A stretch of DNA of 64,000 nt from Darksidea phi (Eukaryota > Ascomycota > Dothideomycetes > Pleosporales > Lentitheciaceae). The notes below the pieces were generated by a model, which did not search any database, had not been told where the DNA came from, and saw only the letters and a list, made by a program, of their open reading frames with translations. The translations under genes and the position numbers were made by a program. Positions 22,349 through 34,734 of the stretch are shown one piece after another. The DNA lies in NCBI GenBank assembly GCA_030770425.1, contig JASJFT010000005.1, positions 62,001 through 126,000 of the forward strand, read 5' to 3'. The first letter of the stretch is position 1. Every line of letters starts with the position of its first letter.

Positions 22349-25300
22349 TCTTGGCCTACATCCACGGCACTAGCTCAACTCTGCTCGTTGTGGTAACGGC
22401 TTTGTGGGGTAGCGGACATCTTTCATGGGAATGATTCACGGCTTAGCCGGCCTTTTGAAGACTAAATCAAGGGTATGGCAACCTTTTACGTTTGATAGAA
22501 TCTGCATATCGACTGGACGATTTGCATGGCTTTCGGGGGGCACGATATAGGTCTAGGGTTGGCGTATGGATGTCAGCGATCTCACGATCTTGCTCTACGG
22601 ATATTGGTCTTCTAGTCAGATGACTTCATGGATGAACGAGGATACAACCTTGTTCATCGTGATATTTCTCCTGCAATAGAAATAGGCTGTTTCGTGTTTG
22701 AAGAGGTGAAGTGAAAGTGAGTAGTCCTTCATGTCCACTTTCCATTAGGAGATAGGGGAGGGAAGAGGACTGCAAAAATTTCTATAATCCTGTGGCTTTG
22801 CGACGTTCTTCGTGCTTGACGCGTCAGTGAGTCTTCTTGGCCTTGGTGTATGCTTGATAGTGGACCGGTAACAATCTGCGTTATCGCCGCTCAAACTCAA
22901 GTGTTTGCACTAACACTACCCGTGGCCACTTTCACGGCACGAGAGGGTGTCGCGCAACATGCTATAGCGAAGGCTACCGAGCACTAGCATCGCTTTCCAA
23001 TGACCGCGTACGTGGGTAAGCTAGTGAATGCCAGGCGCCGGCCGTTCATTGCATGACGAGTCCAGCTAAGGCAGCTTTGCCCAGATCCTAGCCGAAGAAT
23101 CTCCATGGAGGTCGCGGTCGAGGTCACCATTCATATCACGCTGTCCAAAGAAGGTGGCCGCGTATGCATCAAAGACATGGCCTTCTTGACGGCGACTGTG
23201 ACAGTGTGGCAGACCTGTCAGGATGCAGTTAGAGGCCGGCATTATTTAGGATCAAGACTTGATGCATAGCCTAGGCGACAGATATGCTGATAGAGTCAAG
23301 ACTTGACTCTCACAGCACAATGACGGCGAACGCAACTCATCCAAACACTCTTTGTGACGAGCTTTCTTACGCCGTTGTCTTGGGAATTTTCCCTGGTTGT
23401 CCCGGAGTTTCCTGGGAGGGTGGAAATACCATCAACAGCGTCGATGATGATACGGATGAACGAGTGAATCCCCCACCCATTCGCAGTCGTAGTGACGGCA
23501 CATCCGAAGCGCGATGCTCCCAACCTAAACCCTCTGACGCTTCACATAGCTTCATTGGTCCCGGCTTATCCTAGTGGACCACGATATGCCTTAGTCGAAT
23601 GCATAGTTTGATTCTTTGGAGGATCTCTAAACGAAGGAGCGGTAGACAATATTCTCGTACGACACTCTTTTACCATAATCGACGAAGGAACGCATGCGAA
23701 GGAAGCTAGCTCGTTCTACGTTTTTCTAGGTAGAAAGAGGCGTGAACATCTCTATTAGGTGGTTTTCTTTATGTGGGGTCTGATATCGGTTCGGGAGTCG
23801 GAAGACGCGATAGAACGTCGGCGCTCGAAGAATAGCTATCGCTTATTTAGAATATCTTCCCTATGCATATTAGATAACGTATCTGGTCGATTGAGGGCTA
23901 TCGAGTCTGCCGGCCCAGCGGCACAGGGTTGCGGCCTTAGATTACGACGAAATCGATGTCCGTATTCGGGCCTAAGGGTTGTAGGAGGGATATATCCTCT
24001 ATCGGTGAGCTATCATTCTAACATGTCGCTTTCAGTATCCAAGCTGCTTTCTCTTCTGCTTCAGGCAAGTTTCTGAACTAGGCTTACCTGATAATGCGTG
24101 TTTGGAGTCCTAACGCGCCTGATGATGGTGCTTGATACGTCGAAAGTCAAAATCCATCTTCGTGATGAACACGCAATTAAGTGATGTCAAGACCGGTATG
24201 TTGAAAAGATTGAAAAGGATTCAAGAATCCCAGTGAGGCTCGTCTGCTAGGAGGATCCGCGCACCAACCGTCGCCGAGATTAGTTCGGCACCATACAAGT
24301 CGCAAGGGCCGAAGCTTTTCTTCCCCCTACTGGCAGCGACGTCTCTACGACTCAGGGGTGTAGGAGTGTGCGATGATGTCTTGGGAGATGGCGCGAGATG
24401 TGTTTTTGTCGCAACTAAAGCAGTTAGGGTGAAGGGGTCTTTTAGCTAATACTACCTACGTCCTAACGTTCGTATTACCCCGTGTAACGATCGGTACATA
24501 TGCCATCCATGCGAATCCCAGCAAGCGATCAGCGGCAAGCCCCTTCATGACCACCTCTATTCACGACTCCTTACTCGTCTTCAGACTCGTCTGTGAAAAC
24601 CTCGATCTGCCCTCGATAGGTATTCCACCACCCGTCCGGTCATGCTTCTACTTCTCCTGTACAACAGTGGTTGTACCACGCAAAGCTGTACTTCACCAAT
24701 TGAAACCGAATCGACTAAAAAATTTCGGCTGTCGAATGTACTTGGGGCCGAGGGGGTTAGCCCAAAATCTTGCCTCAATGGCGCTAGTAATTGCGTCGGC
24801 GTCGGCGAGGAGCTTGTAAATGAATATTGACGGCTTTAGTATACGGCACTAAGGGTGGACGGGGCCGGTTCCGTGGATATGATTTTCGAGCAAGGACGGC
24901 AGCTCGAGATCGCTCCGAGCTTCGGACCGGGAACACGGCGGCTTCACGATCGTAAACGAATTCCATAGACCATCAAGTCATCGACACGCAGCTGTTCCCC
25001 TTCCTGCTAGCATATACCGGCGTGAAGTCTGTCTCTAAAGCGGCGAAACTAGAGCTTGTCGATGGGGCAGGACTTGAGAAATGAGAACATTTATCTGGAG
25101 TCTGGTGTGAAGTCAGCTACACCCCTAGGGAACTACCGCACGAAGGACTTGGACTTACGGAACAGCTTGAGGTCGTTGGATCTGAAAGTTTTCGATATTG
25201 CGACTCAGCCTCCATTGCCTGAGCTTCGTACGTGTACGTAACACGGAGAAGATCATGGATTGAAACATACGTAGTTGACATCTTTTCACTTTGAATCTTG

Positions 25301-25871
25301 TGAGATGCGACACTAAACTCTTCTCGCGCTGCGTAGTTTCAAGGCGCCGTTAACAGTTAAATTTTTATAGAAGAATATGGAGAAACCCTGGAAGGAAACG
25401 GCACTAGGGGTCGCAGCATCCCACACGCCCTATTTATACCCATCCCTCACTGCCAAACATCGTTCCCCTCTTCTCTCGCGCCACATCATGCATGGGATTG
25501 CTCCGGTTCGGCTTTAGCGCCGCCCCGTTTTATCCGCGATATCCGAATTGTCCGACGGACGGATATTACGTTGACTGTGGCTTGCCCTGGGCCACGTCAT
25601 TAGAAGGCTTACTTTGTTGATGGTGGTGTCGGTGATGATGATTACCTTGGGGGAGCGGACGAGTTCGGATGTAATGTGCGAGGTATGGCGCGGCTCCAGA
25701 ATCGGTGCCGATCGCCGAAGGCCGAAGGACTGGAATTACTAACAATTCTGAAATCGGATCATACACTGAGGGCAGATCAAAAGTTATACTGGCTAATTAG
25801 AACAAATTGTATGCGTGCAAAAGACATAACGAACTAAAAGTATCAAGGCAGCCAGGCAAACACGGGCTCGC
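22349..25871. other. Gene-poor 3.5 kb interval
   Basis: I found no supported gene. Base composition is lower in GC than the flanks, open frames are short in every phase, and stop codons are dense from about 23580 to 24500. That would suit decayed transposon or mutated repeat DNA, but I recognise no transposase, reverse transcriptase, terminal repeat or target-site duplication. A pair of palindromes lies at 23251-23310. A TATA-like tatttataccc is at about 25430-25440 with only tiny reading frames downstream. Confidence 0.5.
23251..23310. repeat. Two palindromes sharing the core TCAAGACTTGA
   Basis: The 13-bp palindrome atcaagacttgat is at 23251-23263, and a 19-bp perfect one (agagtcaag-a-cttgactct) is at 23292-23310. 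Both contain the same 11-bp core, 44 bp apart centre to centre. They could be paired sites for a dimeric DNA-binding protein, or a remnant of a repeat. Confidence 0.7.
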
Positions 25872-27122
25872 CTATTTATCAAAGCGAACAGCTTTCTTCT
25901 TTCCTCTATGAACATCCTTCTCGATATTCCTCTTTTCCACATCAGGCTTCTGCGCAGGACCAGCGCGCGCAGCAGGAGGCTCCTTGCTCCCGGAAAAATC
26001 AGGCTTAGCTTTGGATGAGTTCCGGCGTTCAGCCGCCTTCGCCTTAAGGTTCTTCACTGTTTCAAGTGCGTCGTCGCGTCGCTGCTTTGCAGCGAAAAGT
26101 TGAATCTGTCGCTCTGCAAGTGGAATGAAGTATTTCTTGAGCACTTTGGCGGTTACGCGCGCTTTCGGGTCCTCGTACAAGCACATCGCATACCAATCGT
26201 TGAGTGGATCGCTATATGCAGGATACTCGTAATGCATGTCGTACTTAGTCAATTGGTCCTCCTTGGAAGCGTTCAAGGGACGCCAAACGAATGGGAGCTG
26301 TGTCTTGCGGAATTCTTCGTTGTTCATCAAGGCTCGAATTTTTTCAGGCCTTGGAGAGGGATACCCTTGCGCCTTCAATCTTCCCTTGATCGCCGCGCTC
26401 GACATCACAGGTACGATACCCCAAGCCAATGTTTGCAAACTTGCTCCAATGGCCCAGATGTCGACTGGCGGCGCTAGTCGATTTTTCCTCTCTTTCGCAG
26501 GTGGTCCGTACTCCCAAGTGCCGCGGTATGTGTGATGGTCTTGGTAGGTTAACCGTCCGGTGATATAAGGGGTCAGATGAGAGATGTCGGCGAGTTTGAA
26601 GGTTGGCATGATAGGAAGTTCAGCGTCTTCGCCGGGTGACCTACTGACCAGGATGTTGCCGGGTTTGAGGTCGCCGTGGACGTATGGGAGATCGAGGCCG
26701 TTATGTAGATAGTCCAAACCTTTGGCCATATCTAGAATGAACTTCCAGATGGTGAGTTCCGGTATCCACATGCCGCCATTGAGGAGCTTGAAGTTGTATG
26801 CCCGAACATCACCAAGGTCGCAAAATTCGTAGAAGATGGCCGGCGAGAGATTTTTCCAGTCTTCGGCCGAACCGAGAAACCGGACAATGTGCGGATGTTG
26901 CCCCAGCTTCTTCATCCTTTCGACCTCCCCCATCAATGATTTTTTTACCAGTGGGTTGTCAATGACAGGTTCTTTGACCGCAACCAACTGGCCAGTAGAC
27001 TTATTTTCCCAGAGACTGACTTTACCTTCGCCTCCAGAAGCTAGGCGCTTTACAGCCTTGTGTTCTTTCATGAATTTCGAGCCATTTGTGATGAGGCCTT
27101 GGCCGTTCATTTTCAGAAGCAT
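25872..27122 (-). CDS. Divergent Ser/Thr-type protein kinase, single exon
   Basis: This is a 416-residue kinase without introns. The glycine loop is LASGGEGKVSLW and the ATP lysine is in LVAVKEP. The catalytic loop is VHGDLKPGNILV, with Gly replacing the Arg of HRD but Asp, Lys and Asn kept. The metal motif is LADIS in place of DFG, with the Asp kept. The activation segment runs TYRGTWEYGPPAKE instead of an APE motif, followed by VDIWAIGASLQTLAWG (helix F). The C-terminus is a basic, coiled or disordered tail (QRRDDALETVKNLKAKAAER, then KKKAVRFDK). The catalytic residues suggest it may be active. It belongs to the expanded lineage-specific kinases common in filamentous ascomycetes, and I cannot assign a substrate. 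Met5 is an alternative start. Divergent from ARG4. Confidence 0.85.
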   Translation of the reverse strand: MLLKMNGQGLITNGSKFMKEHKAVKRLASGGEGKVSLWENKSTGQLVAVKEPVIDNPLVKKSLMGEVERMKKLGQHPHIVRFLGSAEDWKNLSPAIFYEFCDLGDVRAYNFKLLNGGMWIPELTIWKFILDMAKGLDYLHNGLDLPYVHGDLKPGNILVSRSPGEDAELPIMPTFKLADISHLTPYITGRLTYQDHHTYRGTWEYGPPAKERKNRLAPPVDIWAIGASLQTLAWGIVPVMSSAAIKGRLKAQGYPSPRPEKIRALMNNEEFRKTQLPFVWRPLNASKEDQLTKYDMHYEYPAYSDPLNDWYAMCLYEDPKARVTAKVLKKYFIPLAERQIQLFAAKQRRDDALETVKNLKAKAAERRNSSKAKPDFSGSKEPPAARAGPAQKPDVEKRNIEKDVHRGKKKAVRFDK

Positions 27123-27532
27123 TTACCTGGATACGCACTTGTATGAATGCGGCTCGCTACGAAATGCTAGTTGGCGGTGATGGTTACATACTCAGGTAAT
27201 ATGTTAGTATACAGAGAGGCATTATATACGCCGCCATAAACGAGAGAGGTATGACTATAGAGCATTGTGCAGATAGGACCCAAAATGGCCGAAAGAAAGG
27301 AGGTGACACTGAGTTGAGCGTAAAGAACAAAGAACATTGCGTTTAAATTACATTGTGTATCGTGAAGGGCAGGGCTGAAGACGCTAATCCATGTTCGTCT
27401 AGCAGGCGCCACAGCAGCCACAAGACCCCCGCAAGAATTGCATGGCCTGAAATTTTTGGACCGCATGACAGTCACTGCTGCGATATACCAGTTGACCAAA
27501 GTTCTCTTACTCCATTTTTCCCACAGTTCGAC
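27123..27532. promoter_or_regulatory. Shared upstream region of the kinase and ARG4
   Basis: These 410 bp lie between divergent starts. I looked for a Gcn4/CpcA site (TGASTCA), as expected for an arginine gene, and found only imperfect versions such as tgacagtca near 27467-27475. Confidence 0.4.
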
Positions 27533-29050
27533 ATGGCGCCAACGAAGAAGGTAGCAGAGAACATGCTCTGGGGAGGTCGCTTCACACGTCAGTTACCCTC
27601 AATGGCTTGATTGTCCGCGTTGAATGTAAGCGCTTGACCACTCACTATGAGGCAGAGGGCCTCGACCCGGTAATGGAGCAGTACAACGCTTCTCTTCCTT
27701 ACGATCGCCTCTTTTACGCTCAAGACATCGCCGGCTCAATTGCCTTCGCCCGTGCAAATTACAACAACGGTATCCTCACCAAGGACGAATTTGCTGCCAT
27801 TGAGCAAGGCTTTGTGCAAATCAAAGAGGAATGGGCATCAAATTCGTTTGAGGTCAAGGACAACGATGAAGATATCCACACAGCCAATGAGCGAAGGCTG
27901 AGCGAGATCATCGGCAAGGACATTGGAGGGAAGCTACACACAGGGCGGAGTCGCAATGAACAGGTCGCAACGGACATGCGACTTTGGCTACGAGAGGAGT
28001 TAAAGAGGCTGGAGAGGTTCCTAATTCAACTTATTAAAACATCGGTACAAAGGGCAGAAGCGGAAATTGACGTGTTGGTAAGCCTCCAAAGCAGCACCTG
28101 CAACCGTTTACAGCGGTCCTGATGCGGAACAGATGCCTGGCTACACCCATCTCCAGAAAGCCCAACCCGTGCGTTGGTCGCACTGGATTCTCTCGCACGC
28201 TACTGCCTTCACATCCGAGCTCGAGCGCCTCCGCGAAGTCATTGCACGAGTTAATCGCTCTCCTCTAGGCTGCGGAGCCCTTGCTGGAAACCCTTTCAAC
28301 ATCGACCGTCACGCTATGGCCAAAGAACTTGGCTTCGAGGGCCTCCTTCCTAACTCGCTCAATGCTGTCGGCGACCGTGACTTCGTATTCGAAACACTGC
28401 AATGGGGCTCCAGCTTCATGCTAAAGCTGTCTAGGTGGGCGGAAGATCTAATCATCTACTCAAGCTTAGAGTTCGGGTTTGTGCAGTTAGCAGATGCGTA
28501 CTCTACGGGATCGAGTCTAATGCCACAGAAGAAGAATGCAGATTCACTCGAGCTAATCAGGGGCAAAAGTGGAAGAGCGTTTGGACATATGGCAGGTCTG
28601 TACGTTACAATCAAGGGCCTGCCTACGACTTACAACAAGGATCTTCAAGAGTCAGTCGAGCCGCTCATCGACCACATAAAGACTGTCGGCGACTCTATGC
28701 AAATTGCGACGGGCGTACTCTCCACACTCACCGTCAACGCAGAGAAGATGAAGGCAGCGCTAGCACCGGAGATGCTGGCTACCGAGTTTGCGGACTATCT
28801 TGTCAGAAGAGGCGTTCCATTTCGTGAGGGACATCACATTTCCGGCCGTGTAGTCGCATTGGCCGAGGCAGAGAATGTTCCCATGGACAAGCTCAGTTTA
28901 GAGCAACTGAAGGGTATCGACACACGATTAGGGGATGATGTGGTTGAGTGCCTCGACTACGAGCGAGCTGTCGAGCTCAAGAATGCCACGGGCGGGACGA
29001 GCAAGAGTGCTGTTAGGGAGCAGATAGAGATCTTCAAGAAGCAGCTCTAA
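27533..29050 (+). CDS. ARG4: Argininosuccinate lyase
   Basis: It catalyses the last step of arginine synthesis, splitting argininosuccinate into arginine and fumarate in the cytosol. Exons are 27533-27587, 27656-28077 and 28133-29050, giving 464 residues, the normal family length. It begins [18 protein letters not shown], the family's conserved LWGGRF start. Exon 2 holds [12 protein letters not shown] and [20 protein letters not shown] (substrate loop). Exon 3 holds [17 protein letters not shown] and the fumarase/aspartase superfamily signature [10 protein letters not shown] (about 285-294), which carries the mobile catalytic Ser. The C-terminus ends EIFKKQL. The first intron (68 bp) is joined as FT-Q-GLDP using a CAG acceptor with an upstream cttgac branch point. 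All motifs needed for activity are intact. Confidence 0.96.
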
Positions 29051-30565
29051 GCAACAGTGGAGAAGTGGGAGCATTGCGGCGTTCTTGGGCCAAAAAACAA
29101 TGTTGCCATGGTAGATATTTGAGGTATAGAGCCAGACGTGAGCTCTATAGCCCTATAATGAATGTACGAATACCCCTTGGCGGAATGCGTATCCGATCTG
29201 GTACCTCTTTAGCAAGGTGATGAATGACTACAATAGAACACGCCAGAGCACTGGCAGTAGATTCTCGTCCGGATGTACAACAGTAGAATCACGATGCTAG
29301 CAGTATCGCCCCTCAACAGTAGTTAGGATAATTTATTGGACGAGTCATAAACCTAGGTATCCCGTCGGAGGCGCTTACATGGTATACCTTGTCCGCAGTA
29401 GCGTGCAAAAACGAGGCTGATGTCGATGATGTTTCCCCACTCCGTGGCGACGATTTGCCGCCTCGTCCCGGACGACCCAAGATGCACCTTGGGCATCATG
29501 ACATATAATATGTATCTCCGTGCATATCACGTGGACGCGTGTAAGCCGATATCACCTCGAATACGAAGACTTACCGCTCTTGGCGTTCCTACACTGTGAT
29601 TGCTGCAGCCGTGACCATCCCCAGTGCGCGGGATAGGCAAAGAGGTTCTGCGTCATGAATCCGGTTTTTTGATCGAGGGATAGGGTTCAGCTAGTACACT
29701 TGGGGGCTAGCTGGGTGCTGCGAGGAGCTGGTAGATTTCGAGTATTGCCTTTCTGGGATGTGGCAGACCATTTAACAAGTTGCATGCCTGGAAACATAGG
29801 GTTCGAGAGCTTATGAATACACGAATAGTAAAACAAAGCGTTTCAAAAGCAGTTTTTGTTGTTTTGCTTCCGCAAAATAGGACCTGTACCTTCGTGACTC
29901 TCGCAACGCCCAGCGCCTGGGGTTGTATCTAGGCGATAAACATGGCGGCTCGGTACCGTTAGGTAGAACTCTTGTGCAACTAAGGCTTCTTTCACTCTGT
30001 TCATCTTTTTCCCAAGTCTGCATATTCCCCAACCGTATCCTAGCCATGGATAGCCATTCGTCAAGACGACAGATGACTTGTGCGAGCTAAAGAAAGTCGC
30101 TTCCTCAGGCTCTTACGCTTTCTGCATACACCTGTTTCCGCGCTGGGCCATTAACTACTCCCAGTGCCATGTCACGTCCTCATGGCGCTTTCCCTCTGTG
30201 CTTCCTCCCTCGCCGTGTCCTGCTCTTCTCTGTTGCCCCGCGCAAACAATGCAACTTACTCTCACTCGCTAACGCCTTACCCTGGCCTCATATCGCCGAT
30301 AGCAGCATCTATAACCGCGGAGCCACGACCATTGTCCAATTGGGCCCGCTCGGCGAGCTGCTCCTACGTCTCTGGAGCTCATAAACTTCTTTGGACAATT
30401 CGGAGCCGCCAGCTTCGTGCCAATACGCCGAGCATCTCATACGCCACTGGACACCCGCATCTGGGGGCTGGTCCCTACTTGTTTGAGTCTGAGCCCGCAA
30501 GCAGGCGGCTATCGCAACAGACCAACTGTACACAGCCCGCCCTCGCCGCTAGAATTGTCGCTTCG
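29051..30565. other. Intergenic, ARG4 3' side to TRP-like channel leader
   Basis: This is 1.5 kb between two plus-strand genes. The left half is ordinary and the last about 400 bases form the presumptive promoter and leader of the channel gene. Open frames of 60-229 codons around 30164-30853 overlap the next gene in other phases and are shadows. Confidence 0.5.
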
Positions 30566-33429
30566 ATGTCTCGACAAGCTGTACTCGCTCTTTTGCTTAT
30601 GGCGCTATCTCTCCTCGGCTCAGCTCTTGCGGACAAGCCTGGATATGTCAAGGGAACCATTGATGGAAAAAAGTATCTGGTTCGCGAAAACCGGCGTCCG
30701 GCACTCTATACGGGCAATTTCGGCGACTGCACAGGCGGTAGCAGCATCAATGTCACTCGCTTCGATGCCGCCTACTACAGGGACAATATGACCATCCTCT
30801 TCCATCTTGGCGGAGATTCGGCGTTGAGAAACGAGACGATCATGAGTGTGTAGTAGCATAACGGCTTCTATAGACAATGGCTTACAGTTGTTCAGTGTTT
30901 ATCGGTGTCTATGCTTATGGCGAGGCCCGCTTCGATCTAACCTTCGATCCATGTAATGCGAACATTGACAGGTATATGACATTCAGTCATCGTTTACCCT
31001 AGCACTAACACTATAGTAGTGCATGTCCAGTGCGAGCCGGTATCCCAATCGAGGCGAGTGGCCTGATACCAGTAAATCAAAATGATGTCGCCGGCATTCC
31101 TCCGCTTGCGCTGGAAATACCTGACTTTGAAGGACAAGCAATCCTGAGAATCTTCTCCAACAACACCCAATCTCAGATCGGATGCTACACTGCCGTACTA
31201 ACGAACGGCAACTCTTTTTCGCATCCGGACTGGGTCGGCTCCATAATTGGGGTATTTACTGGAATCGCCCTTCTATCGTCGTTCGCTACTGCCATATACG
31301 GCGATAATGTCACCGAGATGCGCAAGCATTATGCTCACTCGCTTTCCGTTGGCGTTGTCTTTGCTGTGTGGCAACATATCTACTTCAGCGGAGCTCTCTC
31401 GATGAACTGGCCCAGCGTGCTCGTCTCTTTCTGGAGCAACTATGCCTGGGCAGGTGGAATGATCTATTCCCAACACATGCAGAATACGATCAACGACTTC
31501 ATCGGAGCGAACAAAGGCAACATCTCTGCTGTCGGAGCAGCAGCATCCGGTGTCGAGAATCCCGAGATCGGCGGCGGTTACGATATCCACCAGATCTACA
31601 AGAGGGAACTTTTGGATTCAGCAGACGGATTTTCTTGGTATGGGAACCCAGTCAAACCTGGGGTACCGCTACCCGGGAACTACTCTGGATTCGCTGGTAC
31701 TCTCGCTCAGCAGTACATTCCGGCGTCCAATGCCTTCATGACTGGCTTCATATGGTTCTTAGTTCTGGTCGCTATCATAGCTGCTTCGATGCTTGCTTTC
31801 AAGCTTCTCCTCGAAGCAATGAGCGGGGTAAAGATGCTGAGGAGCGACAGGTTGAGTTATTTCAGAGCTCATTACCTTGGATACACTACGATGGCCATCC
31901 TCCGGACGATGTTCGGTGGGTTCTTCATGCTCATGTTCCTTACCCTCTTTCAATTCACCTATCTGGCTTCGCCTGGACCGGTTGCGGTCGCATGTATAGT
32001 CCTCCTGGTCATGCTCATTAGCCTAGGCGGCCTCGTCGGCTTAGCCTGTTATTACAGGGTGAAGGCCGGCAACTATATATCTAAACCGGATCGCTTGAAC
32101 ATTGCGAAGAGGAATGTTCTAAAAATCATACCCTGGTATGGCTTCGAACGCAACAGCGAGTTTCCGCGCTCAGAGGACAAGAAGTATGCAGGCTCGCTAC
32201 CCTGGTGGAGTGTACTGCCGACCTCGGAGGAAAAATCGATTCATGACGACGAAGAATTCACAAAGAAGTTTGGGTGGCTTGCTTCTCGCTTCCGGAAGAC
32301 TCGTTGGTGGTTCTTTGTAGTCTGGCTTGCGTACGAGTTCATCCGCGCCTGCTTCCTTGCCGGGGCTTCTGGTAAGCCAATGGTCCAGGTGTTTGGTCTC
32401 CTGGCGGTCGAGTTCATCGCGTTCATGGGCCTCGTTATCTTCCGACCTTTCGAAGGTCAACGACTCAATGTTATCGTGGTCTACCTTCTTGGATTCAGCA
32501 AAGTCACCACAGTTGCCCTCTCCGCAGCGTTCGACCATCGATTCAACCTTGCAAGGATCCCTGCAACTATTATCGGGATCGTCATTATCGTCATCCAAGG
32601 CGTCCTAACGATTATGGTACTAGTTGCAATCATGCTAGGAGCGATCACCAGCTACATGTCGGTCATGCGAAACCGCGAGACAATTCGTCCGAGCAGATGG
32701 TACCCAATCCGTGCGAGGTACTTCAAACACATGAACTTTAAGGAGCTGGACATACCACGCCCACCACCTTCGCCGCCTGAAGCGAAACCCGAACCTGTGA
32801 GCGAACCGGCGGTACCTAAAGAACCGTACTTTACTGTAACCTCAATCAGGCGGATGCCCAAGGTTGAGGACGAAGACGTCGAGTTCTTAAATGAGATCCA
32901 AGGTGATTTCTCTACCTCACAGCTTTCTCTCTCGCAGCAAAACCGGGACAGCGCAAACGAAGCTCCGTATCGGCGCAGTAGAGCGCCGAGCTTGTACTCT
33001 CAGATGTCTTTCTCCAGTCTGCCTCAGGGCGCTCGTGTACATCGGGCGAGTTGGAGCGCTTACGACTTCTCCGAGAACGCAGTAGGGCGGAAACGGACGT
33101 CAAGCCAATCTACAATGAACACTCCTGACGGCGGAACTCGTCCGACGAGTAGGACAATTCCTTTGCTCAATACGCGGGTTGGAAGCAGCAGCGAGGATGT
33201 CGGCCGGTTACTCAGCCCTTTGGGTGCCAGTCCACCCATCACGCCACCAAAATCTTCATCACCTGTGTACGTTTCTTCGAGGGCGGTTCCCAGACCGAAG
33301 AGTAGGACGAGCGGCAAGTCTCCCGCCAGTAGACCGCAGTTGCGAACCGTCCTTAGCGGGGACGAGATTCCACCCCTGCCGACGACTTGCGACCCACCGG
33401 CAGCAACTACTCGGAACGCTCCGAGGTGA
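30566..33429 (+). CDS. Fungal TRP-like channel (Pkd2/Flc family, ML-like domain)
   Basis: This is a polytopic protein of the fungal Pkd2/Flc family, which acts in calcium homeostasis, cell-wall integrity and FAD or ion transport at the plasma membrane or ER. Exons are 30566-30845, 30896-30971 and 31017-33429, giving 922 residues. A signal peptide is clear (RQAVLALLLMALSLLGSALA, cleavage near 22/23). The lumenal ML-like domain covers about 25-185 with paired cysteines and the motif RFDLTFDPCNANI. About nine membrane segments follow from about 205 to 715 (for example VGSIIGVFTGIALLSSFATA and the last one ending MVLVAIMLGAITSYMSV). The C-terminal about 200 residues form a Ser/Pro/Arg-rich cytosolic tail with many possible phosphosites. 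The first join, M-MFIGVYAYGE, was chosen over alternatives because it matches the family. Ion selectivity is unknown. Confidence 0.9.
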
Positions 33430-34391
33430 GTAGTAAAGGCAGAAAGATGGCAAGCGCATTCCCAGCGAACAAGTTTTGACAAGCTTAACGAAATAATGAT
33501 ACGAGACGACAGCCGCCAAGAATTCCCTATTCTAGGTTTCCACAATACGACGTGCATGGGCACCACGGTGCAGTACTTTCGGACGCAGCATCAGTACGCT
33601 ACTGATATCCGGATAGGCATTGTTCTATAGCGTCACGTCTCTTAACTGGTCGTTTGCATTCTTCTTATCCGCTTGTGGGCAATAGACATTTTGAGGTCTG
33701 CGAGGATGCTGCATGGGTGTTTCGGGACCACTGGCTATGGAATGACGATTTTGGGTATTTGATATGATGGGTAAATGGGCGTGGGGAGGACGATGAGGGA
33801 TGTACATGCGACGCAGCTTGGTGGGGCGCTCTTGGTAGGATGGGCTCCATTGGCTAGGCAATGTAAAGATTACACATTACTCCTCTAACCTTGACGTCGT
33901 GACACCGGGGCCCACAAGGACATCGGAGCATCGAAGGGTAACCTAGGTCATAGCGGAAACCTGCAAACTATAGAACATGTACCAGGCGCCCGAACAACGC
34001 CCGAAGCATGAACCAGCACACAATGACAGCATGCCAATGTCGCATGGAAGACCGCATGTCTCACGAATCTCCGTACAAACCTACTGTCCCTGTTTACCGT
34101 CCTTGGCTTCGGAAAGTTTTGTTGGAAACAGCGTTGACGTGTGGCGCAAGAGCAAACTACGTCACTACAAATCATGATGTGTGGTCTCCATGCACGGCTG
34201 TGTGACAAAGCGTGCAGCAGAACGAGAAGAGTAATACCGGGCATCTGCATCCGCCACGGCTTTCCCATTGCAAGCTCCCACATGTCGATACCTGCAGCCC
34301 ATCTCGATGGCGACGGCGCTCCAGCCACACCAGGCTGCGCATCGCTGCTGCTTTGGGGGGCACCAGAAGGACATGAGGGGCGTGATGGGCG

Positions 34392-34399
34392 TGACGTCA
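34392..34399. promoter_or_regulatory. Perfect CRE site TGACGTCA (distal)
   Basis: This full palindromic ATF/CREB octamer lies 485 bp upstream of the small-protein ATG at 34884. In ascomycetes such sites bind Atf1/AtfA bZIP factors activated by the Sty1/SakA stress kinase. Confidence 0.55.
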
Positions 34400-34679
34400 G
34401 GGCAGGGCGAATTAAGCTTGTGGCGCATGACTCCTCGAGCAGGGATTATGGCTGGGGGCCGTGGCTCGATTGGGATGCTGGCGCTGTTCATCGCTTCCGC
34501 TTTGGGGAGACGAGCAGAGCGCTAGCGCCGGGTGGGACTGAAGAGCAGGTTTTCTAATGGGTATGTGCGTTTGCGGGTGAGAGAGCATGGCCAAACGATG
34601 AGGGAAGGGGGAACCATATGGTTGGGTGTGCCGAGCGCGTGAGATGAGCAATCAGCAATGGGCAATGTGATTAACGCTG

Positions 34680-34687
34680 TGACGTCA
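34680..34687. promoter_or_regulatory. Perfect CRE site TGACGTCA (proximal)
   Basis: This is a second identical octamer, 197 bp upstream of the ATG and 40 bp before the TATA box. Two exact copies 288 bp apart make chance less likely than for one. Confidence 0.6.
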
Positions 34688-34726
34688 GAACAATCGCTTG
34701 CGGGTGGCAGGAAGGAATGTGCGTTG

Positions 34727-34734
34727 TTTATAAG
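34727..34734 (+). promoter_or_regulatory. TATA box (tttataag)
   Basis: It lies about 150 bp before the ATG of the small-protein gene and is followed by a C/A-rich leader. It is a strong TATA by fungal standards, suggesting an inducible and possibly highly expressed gene. Confidence 0.5.
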
